Assembly: GCA_910586105.1 (NCBI GenBank)
Contig: CAJUGU010000031.1
Location: 1 to 32,133 of the forward strand
DNA from: an uncultured Eubacteriales bacterium
Lineage (GTDB): Bacteria; Bacillota; Clostridia; Oscillospirales; Butyricicoccaceae
Direction of reading: 5' to 3'
DNA length: 32,133 nucleotides
The stretch's first letter is position 1; each line of letters starts with the position of its first letter. The notes under the pieces were generated by a model, which made no database searches, had not been told where the DNA came from, and saw only the letters and a list, made by a program, of their open reading frames with translations. Both the position numbers and the translations under genes were made by a program. This document shows positions 1-8,089 of this stretch, in pieces.

Positions 1-200
1 CTTATGCAAGGTGCTATTCTTTCTTGTCTTTTGCAAATTTCTCTTGACTTTTAGGGCGCTTCTCTGAAAGCTGCCGCCCGTCCCTTTGGCAGCAGGCGGG
101 ATCTGGCGGCGTCCCCGGAAGGCGGGGCTTTCTTTCCGCTTTTTTTGCGCAGCGACGATTTTTTTCCTGCAGCCACCGGCAAAAAACAGCAAAATCACTC
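1..200. other. left-edge intergenic region, no gene recognised
   Basis: Short frames exist on both strands, but their translations are low-complexity and arginine-rich and none has a convincing ribosome binding site. A small GC hairpin (CCCCG/CGGGG, 113-127) is followed on the + strand by T-rich sequence up to about 146. It might be the terminator of a gene lying left of the window, but the T-tract is interrupted. Nothing else is supported here. Confidence 0.3.
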
Positions 201-264
201 TTTCTAAATGGCCGCAACTTTGCTATAATAAGAAAGTATTTGGGCCTGCGCCCATTGGCGCAGG
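201..264 (+). promoter_or_regulatory. ligA operon promoter and leader hairpin
   Basis: A consensus -10 box TATAAT (224-229) has a weak -35 (TTTCTA, 201-206) at 17 bp. Downstream, CCTGCGCC (245-252) pairs perfectly with GGCGCAGG (257-264) across a 4-nt loop, ending 9 nt before the Shine-Dalgarno AAGGAG at 274-279. The hairpin would sit in the short 5' leader of the ligA-gatCAB transcript and could affect its stability or translation. The -10 is clear and the -35 assignment is uncertain. Confidence 0.5.
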
Positions 265-285
265 TTCATGGAAAAGGAGCAGAGC

Positions 286-2283
286 ATGGATGCGTTAACC
301 CGGATCGCCGCGCTGCGCGAGCAGCTGCGGTACCACAACCAGAAATATTATAACGAAGACGCCCCCGAAATCCCCGATTTCGAGTATGACGCGATGCAGC
401 GCGAGCTGCGGGCGCTGGAGGCCGAGTACCCCGAGTTCGCCGACGCGGATTCCCCGACGCTCCGGGTCGGCGGCGCGCCTTCGGAAAAATTCTCGAAGGT
501 GCGGCACTCCTACCCCTTGGAGAGCTTGCAGGACGTATTTTCGTTCGACGAATTGCAGGAGTTTTTCGACCGCGTCGAAGCCGCCGTCGGGCAGGCGGAG
601 TATGCGGTCGAGCTGAAGATCGACGGCCTGTCGGTGGCGCTCGAATATGAAAACGGCGTTTTCGTGCGCGGCGCGACCCGCGGCGACGGCCAGGTCGGCG
701 AAGATGTGACCGAAAACCTGCGCACCATCGCCGACATCCCGCAAACCCTCGAAAACGCCCCGCCCCGCCTGATCGTGCGCGGCGAGGTCTATATGAAAAA
801 GCAGGTCTTCGACGAGCTGAACGCCGCTTTGGAGCTGGCGGAAAAACCGCTGCTGGCCAACCCACGCAACGCGGCCGCTGGTTCCCTGCGGCAGAAGGAC
901 AGCCGGATCACCGCCGGGCGCAGGCTTTCGATCTTCTGCTTTAACATCCAGAACAGCGACGAGCTGCCGCTCGAAAGCCATACGCAGGCGCTGGACTATC
1001 TCCGGTCGCTCGGCTTTACGGTCAGCCCCTTCTACCGCCTGTTCCGCAGCGCCGAAGACGTGCGCGCGGAGATCGCCCGCATGGGCGAAACGCGCGGCGA
1101 GCTGGGCTTCGACATCGACGGCGCGGTCGTCAAGGTCAATTCCTTCGCGCAGCGTGCGGCGCTCGGCTCTACGGCCAAATTCCCGCGCTGGGCGGCGGCG
1201 TACAAATATCCGCCCGAGGAAAAGGAAACCTTATTGAAGGATATCGTCATCACGGTCGGGCGAACCGGCGTACTGACCCCGAACGCCGTGCTCGAACCAG
1301 TGCGGCTCGCCGGGACGACGGTCTCCCGCGCAACACTGCACAACCGCGATTTTATCCGGGGGCTGGACGTGCGCGTCGGCGACACGGTGTTGGTGCGCAA
1401 AGCGGGCGAGATCATCCCGGAGATTCTGCGGGTCAACCTGGACAAACGTCCCCCGGAGGCCGCGCCCTATGAAATGCCCCGGGCCTGCCCGGTCTGCGGC
1501 GCGCCCGTGCTCGACGACGAGGACGAAGCGGCGATGCGCTGCACCGGCGCGGAATGCCCGGCGCAGCTGCTGCGCAACCTGATGCATTTCGCCTCGCGCG
1601 ACGCAATGGATATCGACGGCTGCGGGCAGGCGGTCCTGCAGGGCCTGATCGACGCGGAGCTCGTCCGCTCGGCGGCGGATCTGTACGCGCTGGAAGCCGG
1701 GCAGGTCGAACGGCTCGAACGGATGGGCAAAAAATCGGCGAAAAACCTGATCGCCAGCATCGCCGCCTCCAAAACGCGCGACCTGTCGCGGCTGCTGTTC
1801 GCATTCGGCATCCGGCATGTCGGACAGAAGGCGGGCAAGGTTTTGTCCAACCACTTCAGCAGCCTGGACGCGGTGCTGGACGCCTCCGAGGAGGAAATGA
1901 CCGAGATCCGCGACATCGGCGCGACGACCGCGCAGTCGATCGTGCATTGGCGGGAGCAGGAGCAGTCCCGGCGCCTGATCGAACGGCTGCGGGAATCCGG
2001 GGTCAATTTTAACGGCGAAAAGACGGCTTCCGGCGACCTGTTCGCGGGCAAGACCATCGTCGTGACCGGCACGCTTTCGACGCTTTCCCGCAAAGCGGCC
2101 AACGACCTGATCGAAAAGCTCGGCGGCAAGGCGTCCGGCTCGGTGTCGAAAAAGACCAGCTTCGTCGTCGCCGGCGAGGCGGCGGGCTCCAAGCTCCAAA
2201 AGGCGAACGACCTCGGCGTTCCGGTACTGACCGAGGATGAATTTATACAAATGACAAAGGAAGGAACGGCTTCCACACTCTGA
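286..2283 (+). CDS. ligA: NAD-dependent DNA ligase LigA
   Basis: Seals nicks between 3'-OH and 5'-phosphate ends using NAD+, joining Okazaki fragments and completing repair. At 665 residues it has the usual bacterial LigA length and domain order: Ia domain (HNQKYYNEDAPEIPDFEYD, near residues 17-35), adenylation domain with the nucleophile K111 in the KxDG motif (LKIDGL), OB fold, a four-cysteine zinc finger (CPVCG...CTGAEC, about residues 400-430), helix-hairpin-helix repeats and a C-terminal BRCT domain (about 585-665). I chose the ATG at 286 because AAGGAG at 274-279 lies 6 nt upstream; the in-frame ATG at 268 precedes that site. It is the first gene of a four-gene run with gatC, gatA and gatB, with gaps of only 14-17 nt. 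Confidence 0.97.
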   Translation: MDALTRIAALREQLRYHNQKYYNEDAPEIPDFEYDAMQRELRALEAEYPEFADADSPTLRVGGAPSEKFSKVRHSYPLESLQDVFSFDELQEFFDRVEAAVGQAEYAVELKIDGLSVALEYENGVFVRGATRGDGQVGEDVTENLRTIADIPQTLENAPPRLIVRGEVYMKKQVFDELNAALELAEKPLLANPRNAAAGSLRQKDSRITAGRRLSIFCFNIQNSDELPLESHTQALDYLRSLGFTVSPFYRLFRSAEDVRAEIARMGETRGELGFDIDGAVVKVNSFAQRAALGSTAKFPRWAAAYKYPPEEKETLLKDIVITVGRTGVLTPNAVLEPVRLAGTTVSRATLHNRDFIRGLDVRVGDTVLVRKAGEIIPEILRVNLDKRPPEAAPYEMPRACPVCGAPVLDDEDEAAMRCTGAECPAQLLRNLMHFASRDAMDIDGCGQAVLQGLIDAELVRSAADLYALEAGQVERLERMGKKSAKNLIASIAASKTRDLSRLLFAFGIRHVGQKAGKVLSNHFSSLDAVLDASEEEMTEIRDIGATTAQSIVHWREQEQSRRLIERLRESGVNFNGEKTASGDLFAGKTIVVTGTLSTLSRKAANDLIEKLGGKASGSVSKKTSFVVAGEAAGSKLQKANDLGVPVLTEDEFIQMTKEGTASTL

Positions 2284-2297
2284 AGGAGGAAATGTTA

Positions 2298-2585
2298 ATG
2301 GCAATCACAAGACAGGAAATCGAGCATATCGCCGTATTGGCGCGGCTCGATTCGACCGGCGGTATTTTTGACCGTCTGGCAGAGGATATGCAGGGCATCG
2401 TCGGCATGGTGGACAAGCTTCAGGAGCTGCAGCTTGACGACCTGAACGACGTGATCGATACCGAACGCAAGAACGCGTTCCATGAGGACGAGCCCGTGCA
2501 GCATTTTACCCCGGACAGGCTCATTGCGCCCAATGCGCCGACGTTTGAAGCAGGCGGCGTCAGCGTACCCCGCGTCGTAGAATAA
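2298..2585 (+). CDS. gatC: Asp-tRNA(Asn)/Glu-tRNA(Gln) amidotransferase subunit C
   Basis: Small 95-residue subunit of the GatCAB amidotransferase, which converts misacylated Glu-tRNA(Gln) and Asp-tRNA(Asn) to the amidated forms in organisms lacking GlnRS and/or AsnRS. GatC wraps around GatA and stabilises its contact with GatB. The start of the protein (ITRQEIEHIAVLARL) and the end (proline/valine-rich, after DxPVQ-type sequence EDEPVQHFTPD) are typical of the family. AAGGAGGA at 2283-2290 is 7 nt from the ATG at 2298 but only 1 nt from the ATG at 2292, so 2298 is preferred. It overlaps no neighbour, being 14 nt after ligA and 17 nt before gatA, which indicates an operon. Confidence 0.95.
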   Translation: MAITRQEIEHIAVLARLDSTGGIFDRLAEDMQGIVGMVDKLQELQLDDLNDVIDTERKNAFHEDEPVQHFTPDRLIAPNAPTFEAGGVSVPRVVE

Positions 2586-2602
2586 AAAGAGGTGGTTTTG
2601 GA

Positions 2603-4069
2603 ATGGAACTGATGAAAAAAACAGCGGCGGAGCTTTCCGCAATGCTGGAACGGAAAGAGGTCAGCGCGGTCGAGCTGGCGAAGGCGGCGTTTGCCCGCAC
2701 GGCGGAGGTCGACGGCAAGGTCGGCGCATACCTGACCGTCGCCGAAGATCCCGCGCTTGCGGCGGCGGAAGCCGTCGACCGGCGCCGCGCCGCCGGGGAA
2801 ACGCTCCCGCCGCTGGCAGGCGTCCCGGTCGCGGTGAAGGATAACATCTGCACCGAAGGCACGCTGACGACCTGCGCGTCGAAGATGCTGTATAACTTCG
2901 TGCCGCCCTATAACGCGACCGTGATCGAAAAGCTCACGGAAAACGGCGCCGTCGTGACCGGCAAGGTCAATATGGACGAATTCGCGATGGGCTCTTCGTG
3001 CGAAAATTCCGCGATGAAGGTCACGCACAACCCGCACGGGCTCGACCGCGTCCCCGGCGGCTCGTCCGGCGGTTCGGCTGCGGTCGTCGCCGCGGGTGAA
3101 GTCCCGCTGTCGCTCGGTTCGGATACCGGCGGCTCGATCCGTCAGCCCGCTTCCTTCTGCGGCGTGGTCGGGCTCAAGCCGACTTATGGCGCGGTCTCCC
3201 GTTACGGCCTCATCGCGTTCGCATCTTCGCTCGACCAGATCGGCCCCTTTGCCCGCACAGTCGAAGACGCGGCGATGCTGATGGACGCAATCGTCGGCCA
3301 CGACCCGCTGCACGACTCCACCTCGGCCAAAGCCCCCTTTGAGGGTTCGCTGCGCGCCAACCTCAACGCCGATATGAAGGGCGTCCGCATCGGCCTGCCG
3401 AAGGAGTATTTCGGCGCGGGCATTTCCGACGAAGTACGCGCAAGCGTGCTCGCCGCCGCGGACACCTATAAAGCCCTCGGCGCGGAGGTTTTCGAAATCT
3501 CGCTGCCGCTGGTTGAATACGCGCTGCCGATCTACTACATCCTGTCGTCGGCGGAGGCGTCCTCCAATCTCGCCCGCTTCGACGGCGTGAAGTACGGCTA
3601 CCGCGCCGAAGGCTGCGAGGAGCTGCTCGACATCTACGTCAAATCGCGTTCGCAGGGCTTCGGGCAGGAGGTACAGCGCCGCATTATGCTCGGCACCTAC
3701 GTGCTGTCCTCCGGCTACTACGACGCGTACTATAAAAAGGCGCGCGCCGCGCAGCGCAAAATCCGCGCCGAGTTCGCCGCCGCGTTTGAAACCTGTGATG
3801 TGATCCTGACCCCCGTCGCGCCGACCACCGCCTACGAGATCGGTTCGCGCACGACTAATCCGCTCGAAATGTACGCGGGCGATATCTGCACCGTTTCGAT
3901 CAACATTGCCGGCCTGCCCGCCATGGTGCAGCCGTGCGGGTTCGACGGAAACAGGCTGCCGATCGGGATGCAGCTGATCGGGCCGCGTTTCGGCGAACAG
4001 AAGCTGATGAACGCCGGGCTTGCCTACGAACAGGCCAGCGGGCTGAAAAACATCATCGCGGCACTTTAA
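2603..4069 (+). CDS. gatA: Asp-tRNA(Asn)/Glu-tRNA(Gln) amidotransferase subunit A
   Basis: Glutaminase/amidase subunit of GatCAB. It releases ammonia from glutamine and passes it to GatB. Its 488 residues match the family length. The amidase-signature catalytic triad is readable: K79 (VPVAVKDN), cis-serine S154 (PGGSSGGSA) and nucleophile S178 (SDTGGSIR), in the spacing expected for GatA. The metal/tRNA-proximal motif NMDEFAMGSS precedes the signature region. The ATG at 2603 has AGAGGTGG 7-8 nt upstream. It lies between gatC and gatB with short gaps, as in many Firmicutes. Confidence 0.97.
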   Translation: MELMKKTAAELSAMLERKEVSAVELAKAAFARTAEVDGKVGAYLTVAEDPALAAAEAVDRRRAAGETLPPLAGVPVAVKDNICTEGTLTTCASKMLYNFVPPYNATVIEKLTENGAVVTGKVNMDEFAMGSSCENSAMKVTHNPHGLDRVPGGSSGGSAAVVAAGEVPLSLGSDTGGSIRQPASFCGVVGLKPTYGAVSRYGLIAFASSLDQIGPFARTVEDAAMLMDAIVGHDPLHDSTSAKAPFEGSLRANLNADMKGVRIGLPKEYFGAGISDEVRASVLAAADTYKALGAEVFEISLPLVEYALPIYYILSSAEASSNLARFDGVKYGYRAEGCEELLDIYVKSRSQGFGQEVQRRIMLGTYVLSSGYYDAYYKKARAAQRKIRAEFAAAFETCDVILTPVAPTTAYEIGSRTTNPLEMYAGDICTVSINIAGLPAMVQPCGFDGNRLPIGMQLIGPRFGEQKLMNAGLAYEQASGLKNIIAAL

Positions 4070-4084
4070 GGGAGGATACCGATT

Positions 4085-5515
4085 ATGAAATATGAAGCAG
4101 TGATTGGCCTTGAAGTCCATGCGGAGCTGTCCACAAAAAGCAAAATTTATTGCAGCTGCTCCGCCAAATTCGGGGCGGGCATCAACACCCACACCTGCCC
4201 GGTCTGCACGGGTATGCCCGGCGCGCTGCCGGTGCTGAACCGTCAGGTCGTACACTACGCGGCCAAGATGGGCCTTGCCACCGGCTGCACCATCAACCAG
4301 CTCTGCAAGGCCGACCGCAAAAACTATTTTTACCCCGATCTTCCGAAAGCATATCAGATCTCGCAGTTTGACGTACCGATCTGCGAGAACGGCGAGGTCT
4401 GGTTTTATGTAAACGGCGAGAAAAAATGCTGCCGGCTGGAACGCATCCATTTTGAAGAGGATGCGGGCAAGCTGCTGCATGAGGAGATCGACGGTACCGT
4501 CGTCGACTTCAACCGCTGTGGCGTGCCGCTGATCGAAATGGTCACCCGTCCCGACCTGCGCTCGTCGGCGGAGGCGAAGGAATTCCTGGAAACCATCAAG
4601 ACGACCCTGTCCTACCTCGATATCTGCGACTGTAAGATGGAGGAAGGTTCGATCCGGTGCGATATCAACGTTTCCATCCGCCCCGAAGGCTCTGAGGAGC
4701 TCGGCACCCGCGTGGAAATGAAGAACGTCAATACGTTTTCCGGCGCGGTGCGCGCGATCGATTATGAGATCAAGCGCCAAATCGACCTGGTCGAAGCGGG
4801 CGGAACCGTCCAGCAGGAGACCCGCCGCTGGGACGACGTGAAAATGAAAAATACCGTCATGCGCACCAAGGAAGACGCGCAGGACTACCGCTACTTCCCC
4901 GACCCCGACCTGATCGCCGTCGAAATCGACGACGCATGGCTGGAAAAAATCCGCTCGGAAATCCCGGAGCTGCCGGTCAGCCGTTATGAACGGTATCGGA
5001 ACGAATACGGCATGACGGCGATGGAAGCGCGGCAGCTTTCCGATTCGTTCGCCAAGGCGACGATGTTGGATGAAGCCGCGGCTTCCGGGAAGGTCAAGCC
5101 CAAGGCGGCGGCAAACTGGATCCTTTCGGATGTTTCAAAGTACCTGAACGATACCGAAAAGGAGCTGGAAGCGACTGCGCTGACCTCTGAAAAGCTGGTC
5201 GACCTGATCTGTTTGATCGATAGCGGGACGATCTCCGGCAACGCGGGCAAGAAGGTACTGGTGCAGCTGTTCGAGACCGACGAGAGCGCCGAGCAGATCG
5301 TCGAACGGCTTGGGCTCAAGCAGGTGTCCGACGAGGGCGCGATCCTTTCGATCGTGCAGGATGTGCTTGCCAAGAATGAAAAGGCCGTCGCCGACTTTAA
5401 GGCGGGCAAAAATGTGACCGGCTTCCTGGTAGGCCAGTGTATGAAGGCTTCCAAGGGGCAGGGCAACCCGCAGGTCATCAATAAATTGCTCGCGGCGGAG
5501 CTGCAAAAGCTCTGA
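4085..5515 (+). CDS. gatB: Asp-tRNA(Asn)/Glu-tRNA(Gln) amidotransferase subunit B
   Basis: tRNA-binding kinase subunit of GatCAB. It uses ATP to activate the side-chain carboxylate of mischarged Glu- or Asp-tRNA, and ammonia arriving from GatA then displaces the phosphate. The 476-residue length is normal. The N-terminus carries the family signature (YEAVIGLEVHAELSTKSKI), a CxC...CPVC cysteine set (about residues 23-43) likely to bind zinc, and DFNRCGVPLIEMVT. The C-terminal part holds the helical and YqeY-like tail that contacts the tRNA. GGGAGG lies upstream of the ATG at 4085, and it is the last gene of the operon. Confidence 0.97.
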   Translation: MKYEAVIGLEVHAELSTKSKIYCSCSAKFGAGINTHTCPVCTGMPGALPVLNRQVVHYAAKMGLATGCTINQLCKADRKNYFYPDLPKAYQISQFDVPICENGEVWFYVNGEKKCCRLERIHFEEDAGKLLHEEIDGTVVDFNRCGVPLIEMVTRPDLRSSAEAKEFLETIKTTLSYLDICDCKMEEGSIRCDINVSIRPEGSEELGTRVEMKNVNTFSGAVRAIDYEIKRQIDLVEAGGTVQQETRRWDDVKMKNTVMRTKEDAQDYRYFPDPDLIAVEIDDAWLEKIRSEIPELPVSRYERYRNEYGMTAMEARQLSDSFAKATMLDEAAASGKVKPKAAANWILSDVSKYLNDTEKELEATALTSEKLVDLICLIDSGTISGNAGKKVLVQLFETDESAEQIVERLGLKQVSDEGAILSIVQDVLAKNEKAVADFKAGKNVTGFLVGQCMKASKGQGNPQVINKLLAAELQKL

Positions 5516-5545
5516 TCTGAGCGTATCTATAAAGATCCGTTTTAA

Positions 5546-5575
5546 AGGGACTGTCTCCAAAAAGAGGCAGTCCCT
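5546..5575 (+). terminator. hairpin after gatB, possible terminator
   Basis: AGGGACTG (5546-5553) pairs with CAGTCCCT (5568-5575), and CTC/GAG extends the stem inside around an A-rich loop. It lies 30 nt after the gatB stop, where a terminator is expected, but only three scattered T residues follow. A related hairpin with the same GGGACTG-CTC design occurs at 29671-29697, so this may be a dispersed element that also acts as a terminator. Confidence 0.45.
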
Positions 5576-5580
5576 CATTT

Positions 5581-5660
5581 GAGTGGGAGGCAGGAGATCC
5601 GTTCGCCTGCCAACCTCTCGCACCGCCGTGCGTACCGTTTGGTACACGGCGGTTTTTTAG
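5581..5660 (-). mobile_element. probable 3' end (domains V-VI) of a degraded group IIC intron
   Basis: Read on the minus strand, ACCGCCGTG pairs with CACGGCGGT (5645-5653 with 5622-5630). A second stem, TACC/GGTA, closes an AAAC loop, and a 2-nt bulge (CG) sits on the 3' side: the layout of group II intron domain V with a CGC-type triad as in class IIC. Next come GTGCGAGAGG and a GGCAGG/CCTGCC hairpin (5589-5611) in the position of domain VI, then CTCCCACTC. No reverse transcriptase is present, so only the 3' end would remain. On the + strand the same stem followed by TTTTTT (5653-5658) looks like an intrinsic terminator for gatB. Both readings are possible. The intron reading rests on my memory of class IIC consensus. 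Confidence 0.4.
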
Positions 5661-5681
5661 TTTACGTCTTAACAGAATTGT

Positions 5682-5799
5682 AACACCAGTTCCCAAGTTC
5701 TTGGACAAAAAAAAGTGAATCACCCCCTAAAAGCAGTATAATGAAAGTGCTGAAACAATCATAAACTGTGAAGGGGTGACTCACATGAATATATTATAC
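5682..5799 (+). mobile_element. IS-like left-end remnant, copy A
   Basis: About 118 bp that recur in the same orientation at 11496-11609. The shared block starts at AACACCAGTT, includes the -10-like AGTATAATGAAAGTGC, an imperfect inverted pair (GTGAATCACCCC and GGGGTGACTCAC, which also supplies a ribosome binding site), and ends a few codons after an ATG at 5785. The frame from that ATG stops after 15 codons (MNILYQRDALASYER). This is what a truncated insertion sequence would leave: end, promoter, ribosome binding site and the first codons of a transposase. I cannot assign the IS family. Confidence 0.5.
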
Positions 5800-5842
5800 C
5801 AGAGGGACGCATTGGCAAGCTATGAGAGATGATTTCGCCTTT

Positions 5843-6004
5843 AGAACCTGTATTCACAAGCCCAAAGCGGCGTCTGGACGGCATCTGACGCGGTCATGCT
5901 ACGCCGCTTTTCCTTGAAATCCGTCAGGATTCCTGCGGAAAATCGTCTTCGCCTGACCGCGCCATCTACCGTCCATTCACCACTTTCACGATCCACCCCA
6001 AGTT
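5843..6004. mobile_element. MITE-like repeat, copy 1 (right end degraded)
   Basis: Begins with AGAACCTGTATTCACAAG (5843-5860), which matches the left end of the copy at 20868 (AGAACCGGTGTTTACAAG) and the reverse complement of that copy's right end. The core 5889-5961 (73 bp) aligns without gaps to 20913-20985, with about nine differences. Within it CGCGGTCA (5889-5896) and TGACCGCG (5954-5961) are inverted, and an inner hairpin TCCGTCAGGA/TCCTGCGGA is invariant. No reading frame of note. The right terminal repeat is not recognisable here. Confidence 0.55.
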
Positions 6005-6040
6005 TGACAAGATTCCTGTTTCCCTCAAACACTCCATATA

Positions 6041-6071
6041 TAAGCAGCTTTTCCCTCTTGTCCGCTGCTTA
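6041..6071. other. hairpin downstream of the symporter gene
   Basis: TAAGCAGC (6041-6048) pairs perfectly with GCTGCTTA (6064-6071). It lies 70 nt past the minus-strand stop of the symporter gene and could protect or end that transcript, but no T-run follows on the minus strand. The rest of 6005-6142 shows nothing recognisable. Confidence 0.3.
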
Positions 6072-6142
6072 AACCTGGAAGCTGGTGTATAACTAAGAGA
6101 CATTGTCCCAACGGACGGTCTTTTGAATGATGGTAAAGGCAA

Positions 6143-7777
6143 TTACCAACGCCCCATGCCAAGCGGGGAGAAGGCTGCGTATACGATAACAACGCCGATA
6201 ACTACGATGCTAGCCAGAATCCAGCGGTATTTCCACGGGGTCAGGTCAACTGCCTGTACATCCTGCTGAACCCAGGGCTCGGGCTGTTTGGATCGGTTGT
6301 TCCTGTCCATGAGATAAAGGATCAGGAACTCAAGCGGTAGCAGGACGGTGATAGCCCACAGATAGTGAACATTGCTGCTCATGGTGATAAGGAACAGGCC
6401 GTAAACGATGATGTGAAACACCAGGATGAAACGGGCTGCGTACTTGGGCAGGTGCTTAAAGAAGAAGCCGCCGAAAACGCCAGACAGTACGGGCAGGCCG
6501 ATCAGCATGACAAACGAATCGAGGAACGTTTTCAGGCCAGATGGGAAGAAGTAGATCATCGGGCCAATCACCATGGCAAGCAATGCGAATATAACACCGA
6601 CCTTCTTGCCAACGGACACCAGTTTTTCCTGGCTTGCTTCCTTGTTGATAAACTCGTAGTAGATATCCATGGTGAACATGGTGTTGACCGAGTTCAGTAC
6701 GGAGTTGAACGAAGAAATGATTGCGCCGAACATAACGGCTGCAAAGAAACCCATCAGCGGCGCGGGGACGACCTGGGTAATCAGTTGAGGATAGGCGTCA
6801 TCCATTCCGGAAACCTGGTTGCCCTGCAACTCGAACAGTGCATAAGCGATAACACCGGGAAGTGCAAGATACAGGAAGCCAAGGATTTTCATGCAGGCAC
6901 AAAACATTGCGCCCTTCTGGGCCTCTTTGAGATTCTTTGCGGCGAGCAGGCGTTGAATGAAGGACTGATGGGTGCACCAGGACTGCGTGCAGAGGAAGAA
7001 CAGTCCAAGGAAAATAGTCGGCCACGGCACTTCCGGTGCGAGTGCGGTAGCGGGGGAAACAGAATTCAGCTTCTGCGGGTAATATTCCATCAGGAAGCGC
7101 ATCCCGTCCGCCATTGCGAAGCCTTCTGAACCGGATGCTTTGCCAAGGATATGCAGTGCGAGGAAGGGGATCATAAAGCCGCCGATGATCAGCAGAATGC
7201 CATTTACTGTATCCGATACCGCGACTGCTTTCAAGCCTCCAAAAATCGCGTAACAGGAGCCGATAACAGTGATTGCGATACAGAGGATTACAATGGACTG
7301 GAGTTTACTGCATCCGATGATGCCGGAAAGTCCGAAGATATTCTCGAATACCAGCGAGCCGGAATACAGGATTACCGGGATTTGCACAAAGAGGAACATG
7401 AAGATATAGGCGATGCTGAACCAGAGCTTGGTTGTACGGTCATAACGGATTCCGAGCATCTCGGGGATGGTGGAAATACCGCTTTTCAAATAGCGTGGCG
7501 CGGCAAAAAGCGCCAGGATCAGGCAGGAAACTGCGGCAACGACCTCAAACGCCATAGCGCTCATATTGGATGCCCATGTCTGACCATTCGTACCGACAAG
7601 CTGCTCGGCTGAAATATTGGTCAGCAGCAGCGAACCAGCGATTACGATACCCGGCAGTCCGCGGCCTGCAAGGAAGTAACCTTCTGCGGTTGACTGGTCG
7701 TCGTCCTTCGTTTTAAAATAAGAGATCACTGCGACAGCAATCGTAAAACCGATAAATGAAATGACTGTCCAAAGCAT
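6143..7777 (-). CDS. sodium:solute symporter (SSS/SLC5 family), probably for inositol or a sugar
   Basis: Integral membrane carrier that uses the sodium gradient to import a solute. The 544 residues give about 13-14 hydrophobic segments, as in vSGLT-type members. Family features include the N-terminal EGYFLAGRGLPGIVIAGSLL and the TNISAEQLVG sodium/substrate segment (about residues 32-63), characteristic of the sugar/inositol branch (vSGLT, YidK) rather than the proline (PutP) branch. GAGGAGG lies 7 nt before the ATG. It is the last gene of a cluster with an IolG-like dehydrogenase, an IolE-like protein and an AraC regulator, so the substrate is probably the polyol or sugar they degrade. Codon use is visibly less GC-biased than in flanking genes, consistent with acquisition as a cassette. 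Confidence 0.88.
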   Translation of the reverse strand: MLWTVISFIGFTIAVAVISYFKTKDDDQSTAEGYFLAGRGLPGIVIAGSLLLTNISAEQLVGTNGQTWASNMSAMAFEVVAAVSCLILALFAAPRYLKSGISTIPEMLGIRYDRTTKLWFSIAYIFMFLFVQIPVILYSGSLVFENIFGLSGIIGCSKLQSIVILCIAITVIGSCYAIFGGLKAVAVSDTVNGILLIIGGFMIPFLALHILGKASGSEGFAMADGMRFLMEYYPQKLNSVSPATALAPEVPWPTIFLGLFFLCTQSWCTHQSFIQRLLAAKNLKEAQKGAMFCACMKILGFLYLALPGVIAYALFELQGNQVSGMDDAYPQLITQVVPAPLMGFFAAVMFGAIISSFNSVLNSVNTMFTMDIYYEFINKEASQEKLVSVGKKVGVIFALLAMVIGPMIYFFPSGLKTFLDSFVMLIGLPVLSGVFGGFFFKHLPKYAARFILVFHIIVYGLFLITMSSNVHYLWAITVLLPLEFLILYLMDRNNRSKQPEPWVQQDVQAVDLTPWKYRWILASIVVIGVVIVYAAFSPLGMGRW

Positions 7778-7858
7778 GAATATGCCTCCTCACTTTACAT
7801 AGCTTTCTTCTTTTTACTCCTTCGTGAACTGCTAGAAAATAAACTGTCTGTCAAATCT

Positions 7859-7916
7859 GCCTGAAACAGGATTTTCGGTCTTTACGAAGTAAAGACCGGA
7901 AGGGATATCCCTTCCG
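7859..7916. other. three adjacent palindromes between the dehydrogenase and symporter genes
   Basis: CCTGAAACAGG is followed by CGGTCTTTAC/GTAAAGACCG (7876-7885 with 7889-7898, 3-nt loop) and then by the perfect 20-bp palindrome centred at 7906/7907 (CGGAAGGGAT|ATCCCTTCCG, 7897-7916). The last two share two bases, so only one may form at a time. In the intercistronic RNA they could cap the upstream message or act as operators for differential expression of the symporter. No T-run marks a terminator. Confidence 0.45.
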
Positions 7917-8008
7917 ACCATCATCCGGAGATTGTGGAAGGCATGGGGAATATGATAAAGCGGATTACTCACGGGTATATTTTGCAACAGTTCCTGTTTT
8001 ATAGGGTT

Positions 8009-8035
8009 CCCCGCCGCCCGTAAGGGCAGGCGGGG
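8009..8035. other. strong GC hairpin after the dehydrogenase gene
   Basis: CCCCGCC-GCCC (8009-8019) pairs with GGGC-A-GGCGGGG (8024-8035) with one bulge and a GTAA loop. It lies 55 nt after the minus-strand stop of the iolG-like gene. Without a T-tract on either strand it is more likely an RNA-stabilising intercistronic structure than a terminator. Confidence 0.4.
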
Positions 8036-8089
8036 CGTGGGAAAGAGAGCTGCCCGGCGAACGGACATGAATGCCCCTGCCCAGAGGGT

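Noticed and set aside
1431..1804. Arginine/proline-rich frames opposite ligA
   Set aside because: Low-complexity shadow translations typical of GC-rich genes, without start signals.
2420..4780. Very long open frame on the minus strand across gatC, gatA and gatB
   Set aside because: It is the antisense shadow of three unmistakable genes in GC-rich DNA. The translation has no recognisable domain and no ribosome binding site.
5478..5723. 81-codon minus-strand frame across the gatB end and the intron-like region
   Set aside because: It arises from the inverse of the IS-like end and the structured RNA region. No ribosome binding site or family similarity.
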